64,000 bases of DNA, taken from CAZPQK01 sp964588695. Lineage in GTDB: Bacteria; Krumholzibacteriota; Krumholzibacteriia; WVZY01; JAKEHA01. The notes below the pieces were generated by a model, which searched no databases, was not told where the DNA came from, and saw nothing but the letters and a program-made list of their open reading frames with translations. Within the stretch, counting starts at the first letter, position 1. Each line of letters opens with the position of its first letter. Both the position numbers and the translations under genes were made by a program. The stretch is taken from NCBI GenBank assembly GCA_964588695.1, contig CAZPQK010000002.1, positions 1 through 64,000 on the forward strand. The letters are read 5' to 3'. Positions 63,095 to 64,000 of the stretch are shown one piece after another.

Positions 63095-63526
63095 ATGCTC
63101 TGGCAGCAACATGACATCACGCTAAAGCCGTATCCCCGTGGCTTTCATTTGGTTACCGGCGATATCATCGCGGGCGCGCCGTCGATCGCCGATGTCGGCG
63201 CGGGCTTGATGCACCTCTTTATTCTGCACACATCCGCGTCCGTCACCATCAATGAGAACGCAGACCCAACTGTTCGTTCGGACATGGAGTCTCAATTCAA
63301 CATGATCGCACCCGAAGATCAACCGTACTACCGACACACGATTGAAGGTTCAGACGACATGCCGGCGCACATCAAGTCGTCGCTTCTCGGGTCGGGACTG
63401 TCTGTCCCTATAACCGATGGAAAGTTGCGGTTGGGTACCTGGCAGGGAATCTACCTGTGCGAACACCGTAACAACGGCGGCGCGCGGCGCCTCGTTGTTA
63501 CGGTGCTCGGTACTACGCGGGACTAG
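63095..63526 (+). CDS. YjbQ/UPF0047 family protein
   Basis: A 143-residue small enzyme-like protein with the family motifs FILHTSASVTINENADP, GSDDMPAHIKSSLLG and GTWQGIYLCEHRN. The trio of His residues forms the putative metal/active site; some members rescue thiamine-phosphate synthase mutants, hence 'secondary thiamine-phosphate synthase', but the main role is uncertain. AGGA precedes the ATG. Its stop overlaps the stop of the convergent zinc peptidase gene by four bases (CTAG). Confidence 0.92.
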   Translation: MLWQQHDITLKPYPRGFHLVTGDIIAGAPSIADVGAGLMHLFILHTSASVTINENADPTVRSDMESQFNMIAPEDQPYYRHTIEGSDDMPAHIKSSLLGSGLSVPITDGKLRLGTWQGIYLCEHRNNGGARRLVVTVLGTTRD

Positions 63527-64000
63527 TCGCGGCGGCCGCCAAAAAGCCCTAGCCTGAACGCCCAATAGACCAGCGTCAGCAACGACGTAATGAACGCGGC
63601 GACATAGGTCATCGCGGCGGCGTCCAATACCTTCTTGGCTCCCGCCAGTTCAGTGCCGGAAACATAGCCTCCGCTCTGCAGCGTCGCGAGAGCGCGACGG
63701 CTGGCATCAAACTCGACCGGCAACGTGATTAGGGTGAACACAGTCGTCGTTGCAAACAACAAAACCCCGGCGACCGAAAGGGTCTGTCCCATCGCGGTGG
63801 CGGCGCCACCCATAAAGAAAGCCGCCATGATGACCAGCATCGACAAGCCACTGCCAATGTTGGCCACCGGCACCCAGCTCGAGCGGAACTGCAGCGGCGC
63901 ATACCCGCGGGCGTGTTGTATCGCATGCCCAACTTCGTGCGCGGCCACACCAAACGCCGCCATGGAGTTGCTGCCAAATACCGGCTCGCTCAGTCGAAGC
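63523..64000 (-). CDS. Zinc metallopeptidase, YugP-like (partial, continues past the right edge)
   Basis: Only the C-terminal 158 residues are present; the frame stays open to the window end. The fragment starts LRLSEPVFGSNS and carries the zinc motif HEVGHAIQH, then two or three membrane segments (about VANIGSGLSMLVIMAAFFMG, VAGVLLFATTTVFTLITLPV, MTYVAAFITSLLTLVYW), matching the YugP/DUF2227 integral-membrane peptidase family. Substrate unknown. An internal ATG at 63963 is not the start, because conserved family sequence continues upstream of it. Confidence 0.92.
   Translation of the reverse strand, partial: LRLSEPVFGSNSMAAFGVAAHEVGHAIQHARGYAPLQFRSSWVPVANIGSGLSMLVIMAAFFMGGAATAMGQTLSVAGVLLFATTTVFTLITLPVEFDASRRALATLQSGGYVSGTELAGAKKVLDAAAMTYVAAFITSLLTLVYWAFRLGLFGGRRD

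Noticed and set aside
1..64000. CRISPR arrays, insertion sequences, prophage, tRNA genes
   Set aside because: No direct-repeat arrays, transposase or integrase proteins, terminal inverted repeats or cloverleaf sequences were seen on either strand.

Overview
The window looks like chromosomal DNA of an uncultured-type, Gram-negative, heterotrophic bacterium of the FCB/Fibrobacteres-Chlorobi-Bacteroidetes sphere (candidate phyla such as Krumholzibacteriota, Eisenbacteria, Latescibacterota or KSB1 are the best fits; I cannot choose between them). Reasons seen in the sequence: four very large secreted proteins end in the 'YPNPFNP...SGVYFYRL...' FlgD-Ig/Por-type C-terminal domain; there are lipoproteins, an outer-membrane barrel ending in Phe and gingipain-type (C25) peptidases; and a partial 16S rRNA lies at the left edge. 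That 16S has an unusual base inside the EUB338 probe site. Genes have good Shine-Dalgarno sites, frequent GTG starts and many 1-4 base overlaps. No phage, insertion sequence, CRISPR array or tRNA was recognised.

Layout. 1-634: 5' end of a 16S gene (minus strand) with its leader, boxA and a near-perfect sigma-70 promoter. 935-8670: a PAS histidine kinase plus response regulator, a Ser/Thr kinase with a beta-propeller sensor, an M14 carboxypeptidase-like enzyme and a GT4 glycosyltransferase. 8712-18124: a small Cys/His-rich secreted protein, tyrS, a class A penicillin-binding protein, a GT2 glycosyltransferase, a radical SAM protein, and an alr-deoB-DUF72 operon. 18242-23517: a lipoprotein, a fusion of a degenerate metallophosphatase with a tetraheme cytochrome, and a big calcium-motif surface protein. 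23652-29084: an NtrB/NtrC-type two-component pair followed by a periplasmic five-fold helical-repeat protein and an outer-membrane barrel. 29091-32161: acyl-CoA dehydrogenase and ETF genes. 32370-45375: an M6 peptidase and two giant C25 peptidase paralogs. 45750-54007: clpB, two tandem HExxHxxGxxH lipoproteins and a three-gene ParA cluster. 54221-64000: a DUF212 membrane protein, a thiolase/DUF35 pair, and a carA-carB-glycosyltransferase-binding protein chain controlled by a PyrR-type attenuator, then yjbQ and a partial zinc peptidase.

Most interesting. (1) A three-gene overlapping operon at 51909-54007 encodes a ParA ATPase fused to a CBM48/AMPK-beta-like carbohydrate-binding domain, a second ParA-like protein that has lost its Walker A motif, and a 119-residue unknown; a terminator-like hairpin with nine U residues abuts the first Shine-Dalgarno. 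This resembles a cargo-positioning system whose cargo might be a polysaccharide (inference). (2) The carA leader carries a textbook PyrR binding loop with compensatory base changes, an antiterminator and a terminator. (3) A thiolase that lacks the catalytic Cys is coupled to a DUF35 protein with an altered zinc ribbon. (4) A sigma-54 activator sits next to an undescribed helical-repeat/outer-membrane-barrel pair.
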